Source: Dastarcus helophoroides (taxonomy: Eukaryota; Arthropoda; Insecta; Coleoptera; Bothrideridae). From it: a DNA stretch of 64,000 bases. Of the stretch, positions 36,691-49,608 are shown piece after piece. The position numbers were made by a program, and so were the translations under genes. Positions within the stretch are counted from its first letter, which is position 1. Every line of letters starts with the position of its first letter. The stretch lies in assembly GCA_028583605.1 (NCBI GenBank), contig CM053329.1:4774001-4838000 (forward strand), read 5' to 3'. The notes beneath the pieces are model-generated. The model was given only the letters and a program-made list of their open reading frames with translations. It was not told the origin of the DNA and did not search any database.

Positions 36691-38677
36691 TCGTAACGTA
36701 AACAATATCATTTCACGGGACAAGATTTGTATTTCAATATGACTCAGCTTTGGTTTCTTCCAATATTGTTTTTTCCGCGTTCCTCCTAACCCCAAGGCGA
36801 TAGAAAAAAACCCAATATTTGAGAATAAAAGTATTATTTCTAGTACTCTAATACCAAATGAATTCAAATATTCAGTCATTCTAAAGTTCAGACTTTTAGA
36901 AATAAATTTGTCTGACTTTTTTTTTGAAATTTGTAGATTGTTTGTTTAAAACTTGACAAATGTTTATTTTTACGAGTTAACCGTTTCAAAATATTGAAAT
37001 TTTTCTCCCAGGTAATATGTTTTTATCTACTTATATTTGAAAATTTTAGTCGAAGTTTTGATATTAAACCTGACATGCGATTATTGAGAAAATTGTGTTC
37101 AATTCAAAAATGAGAAAATCCATTATGGCGTCTGTTCGGGATCACTATCAGGTCTTGATAGCTCCGATAAATGAAACGCGTTTTATGTAAACTTAACGAC
37201 GTTTATTGAGTGAACTGACATCGCCGAGATCTGGGATGCAATTCTTTTGTACAAAACCTACAGACTACTTCAAAACACCAAGTTTTACCCCACATGTGTT
37301 CTATTGTTCTAATAGGGTCGCTGGTGAGGCCACATGCTTCCGGTGGTCAAGTGGCGATCTGACCATTTCTTACACCAAATATCATAGATAACTAACAGCG
37401 TCTATAAGAAAAAATTGCCATAATTTTGTCAGAAATTATTCAACAAGAAAAATAATTAACTGCGTCACTTGGGAAACCAAGCGAAAATGATTTAAAGGTT
37501 TTTTCAATCGGAATGCAAATGAAGAAGATAGAGCAGATATTAAAAAATGAAATTTTCACTATTTTCTTAATAAAATCTAAACAAGCCGGTATTCAATTAT
37601 GCCATGTTGATGAGTATCAAATTCGGTACTACTTTGCGAACGAACGTTCTATCCTCCACTAACAACAAAGATAACGTGTTATCCCAAGTCTACCGGACAC
37701 ACTGTATATTAGCTAAGACTAAGAATAAGCACAAGCAAACCAAACTTTGAAAAGAGATGCCTCTTTTCGTGTTCTTTCGATTTCGCTCGCAACATTTCGC
37801 AATCGGGAATATCAGAAAACCGGCGTCGACCAGAATCTCACATTCCACCTCGTGCGCTTTTAAAGGTCATTTCGTCACATCTGTACTGTAGATAGAAGCA
37901 TGTATGCATTATTTTCAGCCTACCTTCTTAATACTATTGCAAAAGAAAGCATACAATTTTCTGAATCGTGATTAATTTTGTAAATTTCAAATGAAAATAT
38001 AAACTTTTAAAAGGTTTCTAACTGCGAGAAATTTCAATGGCACAATGTTATTGGAATATACCTATTTTTGTAATTTGCAACTTCAAAATATAATGAATCG
38101 CTAAAAAAATTCCTAAAAAAACAATATTTTTAAAAAATAAACTCAACTGTTTCTAATGTGGTTGCTGTTTAGAGGAACGAATTTGTATGTAACTTGCAAA
38201 AGTTCTTGGGCGTGTAGAAAACTAACAGAGTTCATTCTCTCTTAAAGGTGCGACAAGATTAATTTGCAACGTGTTTTATGACACATTTTATATTTATGAA
38301 GAGAGGGTATATAATGTGAACAGTTTTTTAACTTTCAGGCGGTTAGCTGCCGGTTTTGCGTGCCCTCACCTGCTAATTTAGGCGTGATGCTAATATGAAA
38401 CAATGTAATTAGCGAAGAAGAGTGAGTAAAATACTGAAGAATTCGTATTGCAGTTCTAACATGGAGTAGTACAAGCAATTTTCAAATCTCTTCGATATTA
38501 GTATTAGTATTACTAGTATTACCTATGTATATTACTCGATACTTCATTCGCTGAATTAGATAAGTAATTTATCCTTAGTACAGTTCACGTATCGGTGTCA
38601 GAGTCAAATGATTGTTACCGTTTAGATTTTCATTAATACTGGAGCTTGTAGTTTGGCAACCAATGATACGTCGGTTA
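36691..38677. other. No recognisable gene
   Basis: A GC-richer patch at 37190-37390 carries a 61-codon frame that I do not recognise. The rest is AT-rich. Confidence 0.4.
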
Positions 38678-38685
38678 GTTTAAGT

Positions 38686-38992
38686 CATATATGTAATACT
38701 TCTATATGGCCAGCTCCCTATTCTCTTCGCGAGTTTATTCTGACCAAATCCGATAAGGATGGAACATAGGCGATTGGCGAGTATTCCGCATGAATGAACG
38801 AAATGAACCAATCGCTACGCGCTGGTTAAAGCGGTGTTTATGTTTGGCCATGCACAGCTGACTTTGGCCATGCATAGATGATTTGTAACACCTGCGCATT
38901 GCGACTCATCACCGCGTGTGAAGGTCAGCGAGAAAGAGAAGTTTTTCCCACAAGAAACGAGGAACTGGCCATATAACATTATTACATATATG
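38686..38992. mobile_element. Short inverted-repeat element (MITE) with possible 8-bp duplication
   Basis: The ends CATATATGTAATACTT...TATATGGCCAG (38686-38715) and CTGGCCATATA...TATTACATATATG (38965-38992, inverted) pair over about 32 bp with a few mismatches. Flanks GTTTAAGT (38678-38685) and GTTTACGT (38993-39000) match at 7 of 8 positions, suggesting an 8-bp target duplication as in hAT elements. The interior of about 245 bp is GC-richer and holds two direct copies of TTGGCCATGCA (38855 and 38873) but no coding frame. Confidence 0.75.
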
Positions 38993-39029
38993 GTTTACGT
39001 GGCTATTTGCTATTAGTCGGAAGAAATAG

Positions 39030-40115
39030 GTCCATCTTGTCTCTTGTCGTTCACTTTGGTGTCATCTTTCACCCGGCGTGGATCGTAGTGATTTAAGTGA
39101 TTTTTGGGTAGTTTTTACTGTGACTTACCATTGGACTGTCCGGGGCTGTCGTATCTCGTGGATGTTGCCGTGTTTAGCACCTTTGCTTCAGATGGTTCCA
39201 ATATTTTGGGTTAGAACGTAAAGTGCCATCAAACACGCCGCTGGGTAGCTTAGGCTTTTACCTGCTTTCAACAGGTTTCCAACCTGTTATCAACTTGCTC
39301 TCAATCTGTCAACTTTCTCGAAGTATTTCTCAAGGAATATTTTGCTAATCTAAGGGACACTTAAATCTTTTCACATCTGTACATCTGTTTTCAACTTAGA
39401 ACGAACCTCTACGTCCAACCTTGGGAGACCTCACAAAGTGTACCCTCGAGGGCACCAAGAAGCAACTTCTCCGGGGTTGGGTTTGTCTTGTGGGATTTCG
39501 TACGAGCATATCTAGTGGCATCGTGAGGAACGTCCGACCAAATCGTGAAATCTTCCCTCCATTCGACCTGAAATTCCTCGTTGAAGCATACCATAAGTAT
39601 ACTTCTATTTCTAAAGCAACTTATAAACTAACGCACTTCTTATCTATTTATGAATTGTATTATTAGTTATCCCTGAAAATTTACTTGTCATAGACAATCT
39701 GATTACTTTTATCTATTATAAGTGTTAAATATTTAGCCGTTATTCCCTATTCTTGGGTGGCTTAGACCCAGTCACTTTGTTTTGCTCTCGTAGACCATGA
39801 GAGGCCTACTTTTCAGTTTAGTTTTAAGCAGTTCAATATCCTTGGAGGCGGGTGATCTGCCTCAAAGGGAAGTCAGCAGTGACTCGCCTTTGTGGGGTTC
39901 TTCTAGGGAGTTCACACGGCAAGAGGGGTAGCTGTGAGTAAAACACCATCTTTATCTTGAGTCTCCTTGCTGGGCGTTCTCTCTGGGCAACTCTCGAAGA
40001 GAGTCGGGCAGACTACCTTCGGTGGGTGACCCGCGTCATCCTGCTTTTTATGGGCGGTACCCTGGGAAGTCGCCCCTTGGCAAGCTTACTTCCACTGCAC
40101 AGCATCGTTCAAAAA
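39030..40115 (+). repeat. Second copy of the repeat that splits the LINE at 14.7 kb
   Basis: GTCGTTCACTTTGG, GGATGTTGCCG, TCAGATGGTTCCAATATTTTGG and the block GTGTACCCTCGAGGGCACC (39438) align with 14711-15115. After an AT-rich middle, the right part (39780-40090) is GC-rich, with GGTGGGTGACCCGCGTC and GGCGGTACCCTGGGAAGTCG, resembling the 5' leader of some insect LINEs. The frames at 39421-39666 and 39957-40241 show no recognised domain. The nature of the family is unresolved. It is adjacent to the short inverted-repeat element that ends at 38992. Confidence 0.55.
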
Positions 40116-42006
40116 AATTCTAATCATAAGGAAATTCCATGCGTTTGTATCTTTAACTCTAGCACATTCGAATGGTTCACTACAAAACATTTAATTGTCA
40201 TTATTTGTAAGTTTAACATACCTAAACCTATGTCATGCTGAAGGTGATTGTATTTAATGAATGTTACTACGCAATCCACAGTACAAGATCTTCTAGTTTA
40301 TCCAACAAACGATAAAGACAGTTATTACACCGATTGTACAGAACAGAAGCCTGAATTGTCACGAATACCTAATACCAAATGACTACAGAGAATTTATTAA
40401 TATATATATATATTTTTAATTTGGTTGACAAATGTAATTTAAATTACTTATATGTTTAACACTAGTATTCAACTTTCATTTTATATGTGGCACGTCCCTT
40501 ATGAAAGTTTTAATGACATTGTGAATTTAAAAGTTATCTCGATTATATTCGTCTAAATTAAACGCATCGCTCTTCTCTTTTATAAGAACGTCTTAAGCCA
40601 CGAACTAGAGTTAATCTGCGGTAAGAAATATTTTCAAATAAATGACCCGATCACTTTTTGCTAGGTTTTCTTCGAGATTTCACGCAACTGAGCACGCATC
40701 GCCCTTTGCTCCATTTGCTTTATTTCGCAGATATAGCAAACAAGTTCACTTTTCATGCTGACGGCCGTTCCATCGAAAAAAGGTGAAAATATATATCCGA
40801 CCCCAACGCAACTCACCTGCATTACTTTCTTGAATATGGTCTCGTGTTTCCGAGAAAAATTATCTAAATGTATGGCACTATAAACGAATTTGTACTTTAT
40901 ACAGCTGAAAAGAAACTTCTTAGCCTCTGGGTTTTGCGGAATAGTCTACTTCAACGTATTATGAATATCAATGTCTTTTTATGCTCTAACCTACTTTTTG
41001 CAGAATCGCATGAAACGACTTATGACTTGGGTATTCATATATTAATAAGGTTAAAAGCTGGATTTACTTGGAGATAAGGCGAAAAAAGGGCGATAACATA
41101 CCCTTTAGTCTCAATTAGGATGTTGCGTTTAGAAAATGATGACTGCAGAAATTAGTTCTCTATTAGGTTTTATTTTATTTATTCTATTGCGTTTCCAGTC
41201 ATAACTATGACAGTAAAGTGCCTTAGTTAACCTCACTATGAATAGTATATCTACTTTGTTTCCATTTGTAAGTTGTGAAACAAATAATATTTAGATTTAA
41301 CCTTTTTCGATATTATTCCTTAAGCCTGCAGCACCAAAGTGTTGTGATGTCTAACAGGAAGATCAGGTCATCTTTGCATCCTTATAAATAACCACATTTA
41401 TAATAAAGGCTAGTCGATATTAATGCATTACCGTTCAATAATTAATTAAAAACTGTGAATTATTAACACTTTTATGTAAAATAACAACTTATTGGACATC
41501 ATTAAATATACGATTCACTATTCCAGGGTGCGATTCCCAACTTATATTTGTATTTCACGCATACTGGAGTTTTCGTCTTCGAAATATTTCATATTTCGGA
41601 CGGTAATGAGTCAGCGAATCTCCCTAATAGTCCACTAAAGTGAAGATATTTCTAAAATATAAATTTTGTATTTATTTTTTTTTTGCAATAAGGGTGATTT
41701 TTCACCCATTTTTCCTGGACTAATTGGAACCATCATTTCACAAAGTTGTAATATATATAATATTGTCATTGTACCATTTCATTTCTCAGAAAGGATAAAA
41801 ATTTCTAATAACAACCATTTCTCAATTGAAATGATTAATTAGAGGCAAATAATACGTTGATCGATTACTTAGACAGGCATTAGCCAGTTTATTTTTCAAA
41901 ACCATCCAGTAAAATCCAAATAGTACCATCAAAATATGATCTATAAAAGTAAATTTTTAATTGCAAATAACTTGCTCATTTGTCGATGGAGTATATAACC
42001 ATTATA
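40116..42006. other. No recognisable gene
   Basis: AT-rich DNA with a short TA run at 40401-40415. The 69-codon frame at 40868-41077 is not recognised. Confidence 0.45.
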
Positions 42007-43170
42007 TACAGTGTAATTTTTTTAAAACTTGACATACGCCAACTTTTTTATTTGAAATGATAGACTAGTACTTCCAATTGCAAAGTTGTAGGAAATAGTT
42101 TGACTAATTGTAAGATAAATGTATCAAAAAATCTTTCCTATGTTGCCATATTTCTTCAGTAGACACTATATTTTCTTTAAGTGGCAACACTGCATTTTTT
42201 TAACATATTTTGATAGATCTTCAAATTCTAAACAAATAGTGTTCTGTCCTATTTTTTATTTGAAATTGCCGTTTTCGAACAATCAACAAAAGAACTAAAC
42301 TAATCTGCAGTTGGGGGGAATTAAAAGAAGTTACCATAACAATGATAGACATTGCAAATTAAACAGAAATTGTGTTGTATGAACGTAGCATTCGTGATAA
42401 TGCTGTCATTGTGATATTTGATAGCTGTTGCTCTTGAATGTGTATAGAAACAAAAAATAAAAAGCTGTAAGTATTGTTGTTTAATAATAGTTGATCGTTC
42501 GAAGATGGTTACTCCAAATAAAAAATACAACAAAACACTTTTTGTTTACGATTTAAAAATCTATCAAACTATGTTAAAAAAGTGCGGTGTTGCCATTTAA
42601 AAAATATTGTTTATGGCAACATAGGACAGTTTTATTGGTACATTTTCTTAGTCAAATTATTTCCTACAACTTTGCAATTGAAATTACTAGTTTATCATAT
42701 AAAATAAGAGTTAGCCAAGTTCAAGTTTTTAAAAAACTACACACATTCAAATGCAACAGCTTCCAAATATCACAATGACAGCATAATTATGAAGGCTTCT
42801 TTAAAACAACGCAATTTTCGTTTAATTTCCAATGCCTACTCTTGTTATGTAAGCTTCTTTTAGTTGTCGTCGGCTGAAGATTATTTTAATTTTTTTGCTG
42901 ATTGTTCGAAAGCGGCAACTTCAAATAAAAAATGTGACAGAACACTTTTTGTTTAGAATTCGAAGATCTATCAAAATATGTTTAAAAATGCGGTGTTTCC
43001 ATTTAAAAAGTATTGTTTTAGTATCTATTGAAGAATTATGGCAACCTAGGAAAGATTTTTTTTGGTACATTTTTCTTAGTCAAGCTATTTCCTACAACTT
43101 TGAAAGTACTGGTCTATCATTTCAAATAAAAAAGTTGACCTATGTCAAGTTTTAAAAAAACTGCACTGTA
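42007..43170. mobile_element. TA-flanked foldback element 1 (three related units)
   Basis: The ends TACAGTGTAATTTTTTTAAA (42007) and TTTAAAAAAACTGCACTGTA (to 43170) are inverted repeats, and both sides carry TA (42005-42006; 43171-43172). Inside, a unit of about 270 bp occurs three times: plus at 42030-42300, minus at 42455-42735, and minus at 42890-43165. Shared blocks are TTTCCTACAACTTTG, the ATGTTGCCAT/ATGGCAACAT block, TATCAAAxTATGTT and AGAACACTTTTTGTTTA. No transposase is encoded. The TA flanks and CAGT-like ends suit a non-autonomous Tc1/mariner-group element. Confidence 0.85.
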
Positions 43171-43235
43171 TATTCGGATTCCGGAAAACTAGGAGAATCC
43201 AAATATGCAAAAACATATAGGGTGTTCCATACTCT

Positions 43236-43325
43236 AAACTTCGAATCTAATAAATGTTCAAACCTATTGGTCTGTGCATTATAGAATCCTTGTCTTCTGG
43301 GAACTCTCCTAGAGAGCAACCGCAC
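43236..43325 (-). repeat. Fragment of the interleaved-repeat family
   Basis: It matches the second Y arm at 22949-22989 (AAACTTCGAATCTAATAAATG, then CCTATTGGTCTGTGCATTA). It extends into sequence corresponding to 22528-22566 in inverse (AGAATCCTTGTCTTCTGGGAA and CTAGAGAGCAACCGC). It shows the family arrangement without the interleaving. Confidence 0.75.
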
Positions 43326-44058
43326 AAAATTGCTCATGGATCTTTTCTCTGGCTGCGTATCTCACTGATACTTTTTAGTAAACGTCTACTAAAGCTGTCC
43401 ATACATTTTATGATAATTAAATTAATTTCTCAGTTTGTTACAATATGGTCAAAACTACACCAAGAATTACACTCGTTGTAGGAGGAGCAAATGGTAACTT
43501 TGGAAGCGATAATGTAATATTTTCGTTTAAAACCATACGAAAGCTCGTTAAAATAAATGTTAGTCTAAAAATGTATACATATGTTTATAATTTTTATTAA
43601 TGACCTTTAATGAATGAAAATTTAAATATTTCCAAACTGGGTCGCAGAAATGTTAAATAAAATTAATAAACGTAATGTTTCCGACTAATGAGAGTCCACC
43701 ATGAAGAATAATGTACACATAGTTACATTTTTTTTTTCGTTTCAGGGGAAATGGAGCCATGAATTATTAATTAAAGCTATCTTAAATTTGGTCTACCAAA
43801 TCTGCTAGTTCAACCTAAAAGAATAAATAGTAAAATTAGGAAATGTCAAGAAAATTCATGAGAGTGAGACATGCTCTAGGAAGACATGAAAAATGGCCTC
43901 GAAAACGCGCAAATAAATTAAGAAATATTCTACAGCTCTTAAAATAAGAAATAAAAATAATAAGAATTTTTCGCAACATCGCTTTGCTCAATCGACACTA
44001 TTGACGACAGAAAAAATATTGAGTCATCTCTTTCACTCTTACAACTTCGTTCAACTAA
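43326..44058. other. No recognisable gene
   Basis: AT-rich DNA, with only random short frames. Confidence 0.45.
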
Positions 44059-44060
44059 TA

Positions 44061-45106
44061 TACAGGGTGTCCCCAGTTCTAAGTACCTTAAATGAAACAG
44101 GTAATAAAAAAAGTAATTTTAAGGAAAAAGTTTCCTATGAACATGTATCCGGAAACTATTGAAAAAAAAGATACAAGGTGTTAAAATTTGAATAAAAAAA
44201 AGTTTTTGTTGTTTCATTTTCAAGTTTTCAGAGTTATTTAAACTAAATTTTGCACACATAGGTGTGTAGATGAAGGACCATAAAATAAGAGAAAATTAAG
44301 TTTTTATTTCAGCCACTGGCGGAGTTGCGGGTAATCTGTGATATTGTTTTTAAAAAAGTAGTACTCCACTAAACAAAATGAAATAAAATACCATTTTTGG
44401 ATAAAGCGTTTAATTCTGAAGAAGAGTCTTTTCTTTATATTTTCTTTGGCATTTATTACCTTATGTTTTACGTAGAAACTATTCGAATACAATATATGCT
44501 GGACTTATCACTGACACAAAGAGGGATCAGTTTAAGATGCTGCGACACTGCATAAAATGAAATGAATTAACAGTTTTGGATAAAGTTGACTCTTAACGTT
44601 TTCTCATATTTGCGACTATTGTGACAGAATTTAAATTTTTGGGACTTTCCTTAATGAAAGTACGAGTGAAAATGTTGTTTTTTTTTCCAAAACCAACGAC
44701 ATGACGCAATCAGTGGCAAATACGGAAAAATGTCAAGAAATAACTTTAATTCAAAATTAAATACTTTACCCAAAACAGGTATTTTATTTCATTCCTCCAG
44801 TGGTGTACCGCGTTTTTCCTACAATAATATGACAGATTACTCGTAACTTCACCACTGGTTGATGTAGAAAATTTGTTTTATTTTATTTTGTGATCCTTCA
44901 TTCATACACCATGTGTGCAAAATTTGGTTTAAATATCTTAGAAAACTTGAAAGTGAAAAAGTAAAAACTTTTTTTTTAATTCAAATTTTAACACCTTTTA
45001 TCTTTTTCCGGAGTTTCCGGATACATATTCATAGGAAACTTTTTACTTAAAACAGTTTCTTCTGTCACCTGATTTATTTAAGGCACTTAAAACGGGACAC
45101 CCTGTA
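44061..45106. mobile_element. TA-flanked foldback element 2
   Basis: The ends are TACAGGGTGTCC (44061) and GGACACCCTGTA (to 45106), exact inverted repeats, with TA on both sides (44059-44060; 45107-45108). The arms are about 410 bp each (44061-44470 against 44690-45106) and imperfect. Paired blocks include the AGTTTCCTATGAA/TTCATAGGAAACT block, the TTGCACACATAGGTGTG/CACCATGTGTGCAAA block and the GGTAATCTGTGATATT/ATGACAGATTACTCG block. The spacer of about 220 bp and the arms hold no protein frame. It is a long-arm miniature or foldback element of the Tc1/mariner group. Confidence 0.9.
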
Positions 45107-47869
45107 TAATAAAAGTATTAAATGAACCTATGTATGTTCCTAGTTTTTCCTAAAAACTTTAAGTGAAGGAGAGTTAGTCGACAAAATAGAGAAATATTTT
45201 TTAGTAATCGTAGAGTTTATCCATGCCCTTAAATGATGTAATTCTAGAATGTACTAGACGTTCTATGAAAAGCTAGGGAAGCCTCATCAAACGAATGAAT
45301 GAAATGACTCATGAGCAGGTGTACTCTTCAGATTTATCTATTATTCTGGAACGAATGACCTACATAAAAAGACCAGAATCGCCCCCCAAATTAGTTGGTT
45401 ATATATTCGACAATATACGAATAAGTTTTCCGGTCTTAATATGTGTGAGCCGGTTGTAGTACAAAGTATTCTAATCCGCAGGAAGAGACCCACTAAAATA
45501 AATGGTAAACTAATTGTTGAAAATTATTCTCTCTATAACAATAATAATGGTGTATATCATAGTAAAATACTTACAAGAAAATAATAATATATAAACAAAT
45601 TATTAATTCAACAAAAGCAAAACTGCCTCTTTCATTCCCGTAGAAAAAATCACTGCACCTATTACAGAACAAAGCTACATGCAGCTTGTGTTGGCACATG
45701 AGAGCCAGTAAATCAAACTGACACTAAACCACATCCTTACATGTATCTGAACACGTAAATCCGATATAATATACAGCCTCCGCCAGATTTGATATCAATA
45801 CAACAAGACGCCACGAAATATTGATTCCAGGGCGGCGGCGAGCTAAAGGTGGCATATACAATCAACATCCACTTTTCATGCTTGAATGATACCTGGTGCT
45901 TCAGCTTTTAATATAACCCCAACTCCAACCATCCCATAAAGAGGATGCCCAGAAAATTCCATCTCTTGTGTATTGTTATTTTCGTATAGGTGTATTTGTA
46001 ACGTTATCAGCTTGATTACATTTTTCCGCTTTTGTGTAGTGCGGATCAGAATCAGGTTATAACCACATACTCCGTAAGCGGTAAAGTGAATTTTTTTTAT
46101 GTATTTTAATTAACGAGGAACGCGGGAAAAGCATAAGTATGCGAATTAAAATATCGGGTTGTGAAGAGGACGAATGAAAATTAATTAAAAGCGATATGAT
46201 AACTTCACCTTTACGGAAATGAAATTTTTGGTCCCTCAGATCAGTTGATATGAAAAGAGAACATTGGTGGAAAAGAATACTATAGCAATAAATTTTTGCT
46301 TTTATTTAAAAAAGTGAATTAAATTTTTGTCAAATATACATAATATAAGTACTTATCGCGCATTAGATTTAATGCTAATTTTGAAAATTTGAATATTGAC
46401 GTCTTAGTATATAGTCTCTTAAAAAAAATAATATTTACTAATGCGAATTTCAGTTATACTGAAAGTTGATCTAAACCTTACAACTGAATGGATCAACATT
46501 TTAAATAAGTTTTGTCATTATAGCTTTGTCTTTTCTAATGGTTTTTGAGATATTTTAAGCTTAAACTCTGAATTTTGACTTTGTTTCTAGAGATTTTCAT
46601 TTTTTTCCTAATTCCTAGAAGTTCGTAACTAAAGCAATATCTGATTGGTAGAATTTTTTCAACTTATATTCAAATTTCTAGTTTTTTTGCAGGGCTTTCG
46701 ATTTGTTTCAAATTCTGGCTACAATAAAAAAAATCCTGGATCAATCTAAGAATTTCTTTTCTAAAATTTATTTTTTAATTTCGATTTGCAGATTTCATAA
46801 AAATGTATTATTAAGTTGATAATGGTTTTAAATAACACAAAACATCAGCAACAGAAGGCTTTTCTTAAAAGTTCAAATTTAAACTCTTACTTTGTAATTT
46901 TGTCCCCTAAAATTTAAACTCGAAATCTCAACTTAGAGGTTTTGTATAGGTTTAACTACCGATTTTTTTTTTTCAAAATAGATATGTTTTACATATTTTT
47001 TGGGATGCAGGTTGTAATTTTGAACTTCCAATTATTTTCTGGTTTGTTAAAAGATACACATTTTTTTCTCTACATATTTAAAAACTTTGCTAAATATCTC
47101 ACGTTTTTTGTCAACATTTTTCATTTATTCTAAACTTCAAGTTTTATATTCGAAGTTTCATATTTTCGAAATGTTTTAGTTTGGAAATTTCAGTTTTTTC
47201 CACAGGTTGGCACATCAATTTGTCCCATTTTTTAAATTAAATTTTCAATTTCAAAGTTCCATTTTTTGGGGAATTAAATTTTTTGTAATTTCGACTTTTA
47301 AATTTGTAAATTTCTGCCGTTGTTTCGTAATTTTGAGTTTAAGCTAGTAGTTTTTCCATAAAATTGGATTTTCCTTTATTTATATAACGTAAGTGAGTAC
47401 TAAAGAGGGGACTTTTTAAGAATGGTATATCAAATTTTACATGAAATGGATCAGTGCCACATCAACAAATAAAACAGATGATTGTATTAAAAATGACCTG
47501 TAGTATGGGGTCTAGGGTCTAGACGTACATTATTTACCTATATTTTCTCTATTAATAAGTTTCCATCAAATTAACAATAAAAGAAAATATATGAAATTTA
47601 ATAAAGCAGCACATATAATACGCCATTGTTGCTAATATTACGATAAGGTAGGCTTTTGTGAACAACAAGCCCATTTTATGATTTCAAAATAAGAAATAAT
47701 TATAATTTCTTCCCGAAATTTAGACATTGTTTCAATCTTTATTGCGTGGATATTGCGAAAAATGTCAAGTGTATATTAATACAGTAGCTCAATCGTAGGA
47801 AAAGAGATTTAAAATTTTGAATTCTATGTCTTATCACTAAGATTTAAAAATTGAAATACAAATCAACTC
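45107..47869. other. No gene; includes a low-complexity stretch
   Basis: 45110-46540 is ordinary AT-rich DNA. From about 46540 to 47370 the sequence is a blurred series of AAATTT, TTTCGA and TTTTTC words, as if from a decayed tandem array. The 63-codon frame at 46942-47133 is a product of this composition. Confidence 0.5.
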
Positions 47870-47874
47870 CCCTA

Positions 47875-48370
47875 AAACCAGGAAAGATTTGAAAACACAA
47901 CAAAGGTTGCTCTAATGCGTTTCGATAGCCAAGTTATCATCTTAAGAGAAATACTAACACCTAATCCTAAAATTAACCCTTATATACTAAGAATAAAGAA
48001 TATTCACTTCGTACATGATCAACTGCATCCGAACGCGCATGCGCATCTAATCATATACGTTGTAATGTCACAATTCTTTATCTATCAACCTTAACTATTT
48101 ATAACAGAGATGAATGGCTTAAAGGCCCAGGGCAACCATTCATAAGGTTGTCTTCAGCCTTATGGATGGCTAAGCTTTCACATGCATTTAACATAGAATT
48201 CTTGTTTACTACTCTTAACAGTTTAATATTATCTATCCTAATTCAAAAGCATGTCGAGCAACACTTGACTTCTCAGTTCTTCCGTACCTCAAATGAGCCA
48301 AATGCTCATTCAGTCGGATTTTAAGAGATCGTCTAGTCTGCCCGACGGACTTTAGACATTTAAGGCAAAA
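47875..48370 (-). mobile_element. Penelope-like element remnant (3' end)
   Basis: On the minus strand a GIY-YIG endonuclease fragment (48365-48235) is followed by a decayed C-terminal tail with NTKLLRVVNKNSMLNACESL (around 48235-48170), then a non-coding end. The end contains AAGATGATAACTTGGCTATC and GAAACGC (47945-47915), the type of sequence found at Penelope ends, where hammerhead motifs reside. No reverse transcriptase is visible, so the copy is truncated. The same end sequence forms the palindrome at 60755-60939. Confidence 0.7.
48236..48365 (-). pseudogene. GIY-YIG endonuclease fragment of a Penelope-like element
   Basis: The minus strand reads KCLKSVGQTRRSLKIRLNEH followed by LAHLRYGRTEKSSVARHAFELG and a stop. 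VGQTRRSLKIRLNEH is the core of the GIY-YIG domain, with the glycine, the catalytic arginine and the R-x-x-E-H stretch. EKSSVARHA matches the following helix (normally SAVAEHA). This domain sits at the C-terminus of Penelope-like polyproteins and nicks target DNA. The GIY and YIG strands themselves are not recovered upstream. Confidence 0.75.
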
Positions 48371-49606
48371 GTAAAAATTTCGGGAAAAAAGTCCCAATTT
48401 CTAAAAAATTAGGATGGACACCACTGGACTAGAATATACTTAACTGGCTTTTTTATTACGAAATTTGTTAACATCAATACCAACTGAATATCAGAATATG
48501 ATAATGATTTAGTTCCTGTCGATTATGCAATTATGCTTAAGCCGGTCACAAACATTTCTGATGATTTTGAGGAAGCAGAAATAGTCAGTAATCAAACAAA
48601 ATTTTGACACACTTTCTCATGACTGGACATCTCCACTAAGCGGACATATTTCACTAGTCCCGAAGGTGTCCGCTTAAGAGATATTTCACTGTAATTAAAA
48701 AAAAAATTGAAATTTTAAAGAAAAAACTCACAATTTCGGGAAAATGTCAACTTTTTCAGATTCACGACTGATTTGAAAAAAACGACTAAAAAAACTGTTC
48801 TCACATTCAAGAAAGAAAATTGACATTGCAGGAATGCAATAGACGAAAAATTTCGGAAAAATGACTAATTTTGAAAACTTTAAAAAGAAATTTTACATTT
48901 GCAATTTTAAGAAGGAAATGAAAATTAGGTAAGGCGACTTCCAAATTTAATTAGGAAATTTCGAAATTATATAGCCTAAGTGTGAGCACTAAAAAAGAAT
49001 TTTTGAAAATCTATGCCTAAAGAATGTTAAGGAAATGAAAATTTGTCTGCTAGCAGGTGATTTTTACAATAACAAATATGTAAGTTTGCATTTGACTTCT
49101 GTTTATAAATAAAAATTAGTTGTATCAGGATTTTCGGAAATTCATCTTTTAAGCGGGTAAAACAAGGGAAACAGTTTGTAAGAGAAGTGCATTATTTTTG
49201 AAGTTAGAAATGTAATTTGAGAAAAATTGGTTGATTATAGAGATGGTCGTCATTTAGAAATGAGAAATCTCGTCAGGTACACGACTACAAATTTTCAAAG
49301 TTTTGTTAAAAAAATTGAATTCTTTCTTAAAATGATGATTTAACAATTCCAGTTTTATACCTTTCTTTCTATTTGTCTTTAAACCCAAAATTGCACCTTA
49401 TTCTAGAGGTTTTTAAGTCTTCAAAAACGAAATTTAGGTTGAATCTCGAAATTGTTTTCTCATATTTGATACGACCCCACGAATTATTACATAATATTGG
49501 AAAATGAGAATGAGGAGATTCTCTAACCAATTAAAACATTATTGAAGAATGTACTTCCTTATTGAGTGTATATTTAAATATAGGCTATAACAAATTCGTT
49601 TCTCAG
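48371..49606. other. No gene; low-complexity AT-rich stretch
   Basis: 48690-49330 is rich in repeated AATTTCGGAAAA and GAAATTT words, similar in style to 46.5-47.4, 53.9-55.0 and 61.4-61.8 kb. No open frame. Confidence 0.5.
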
Positions 49607-49608
49607 TA

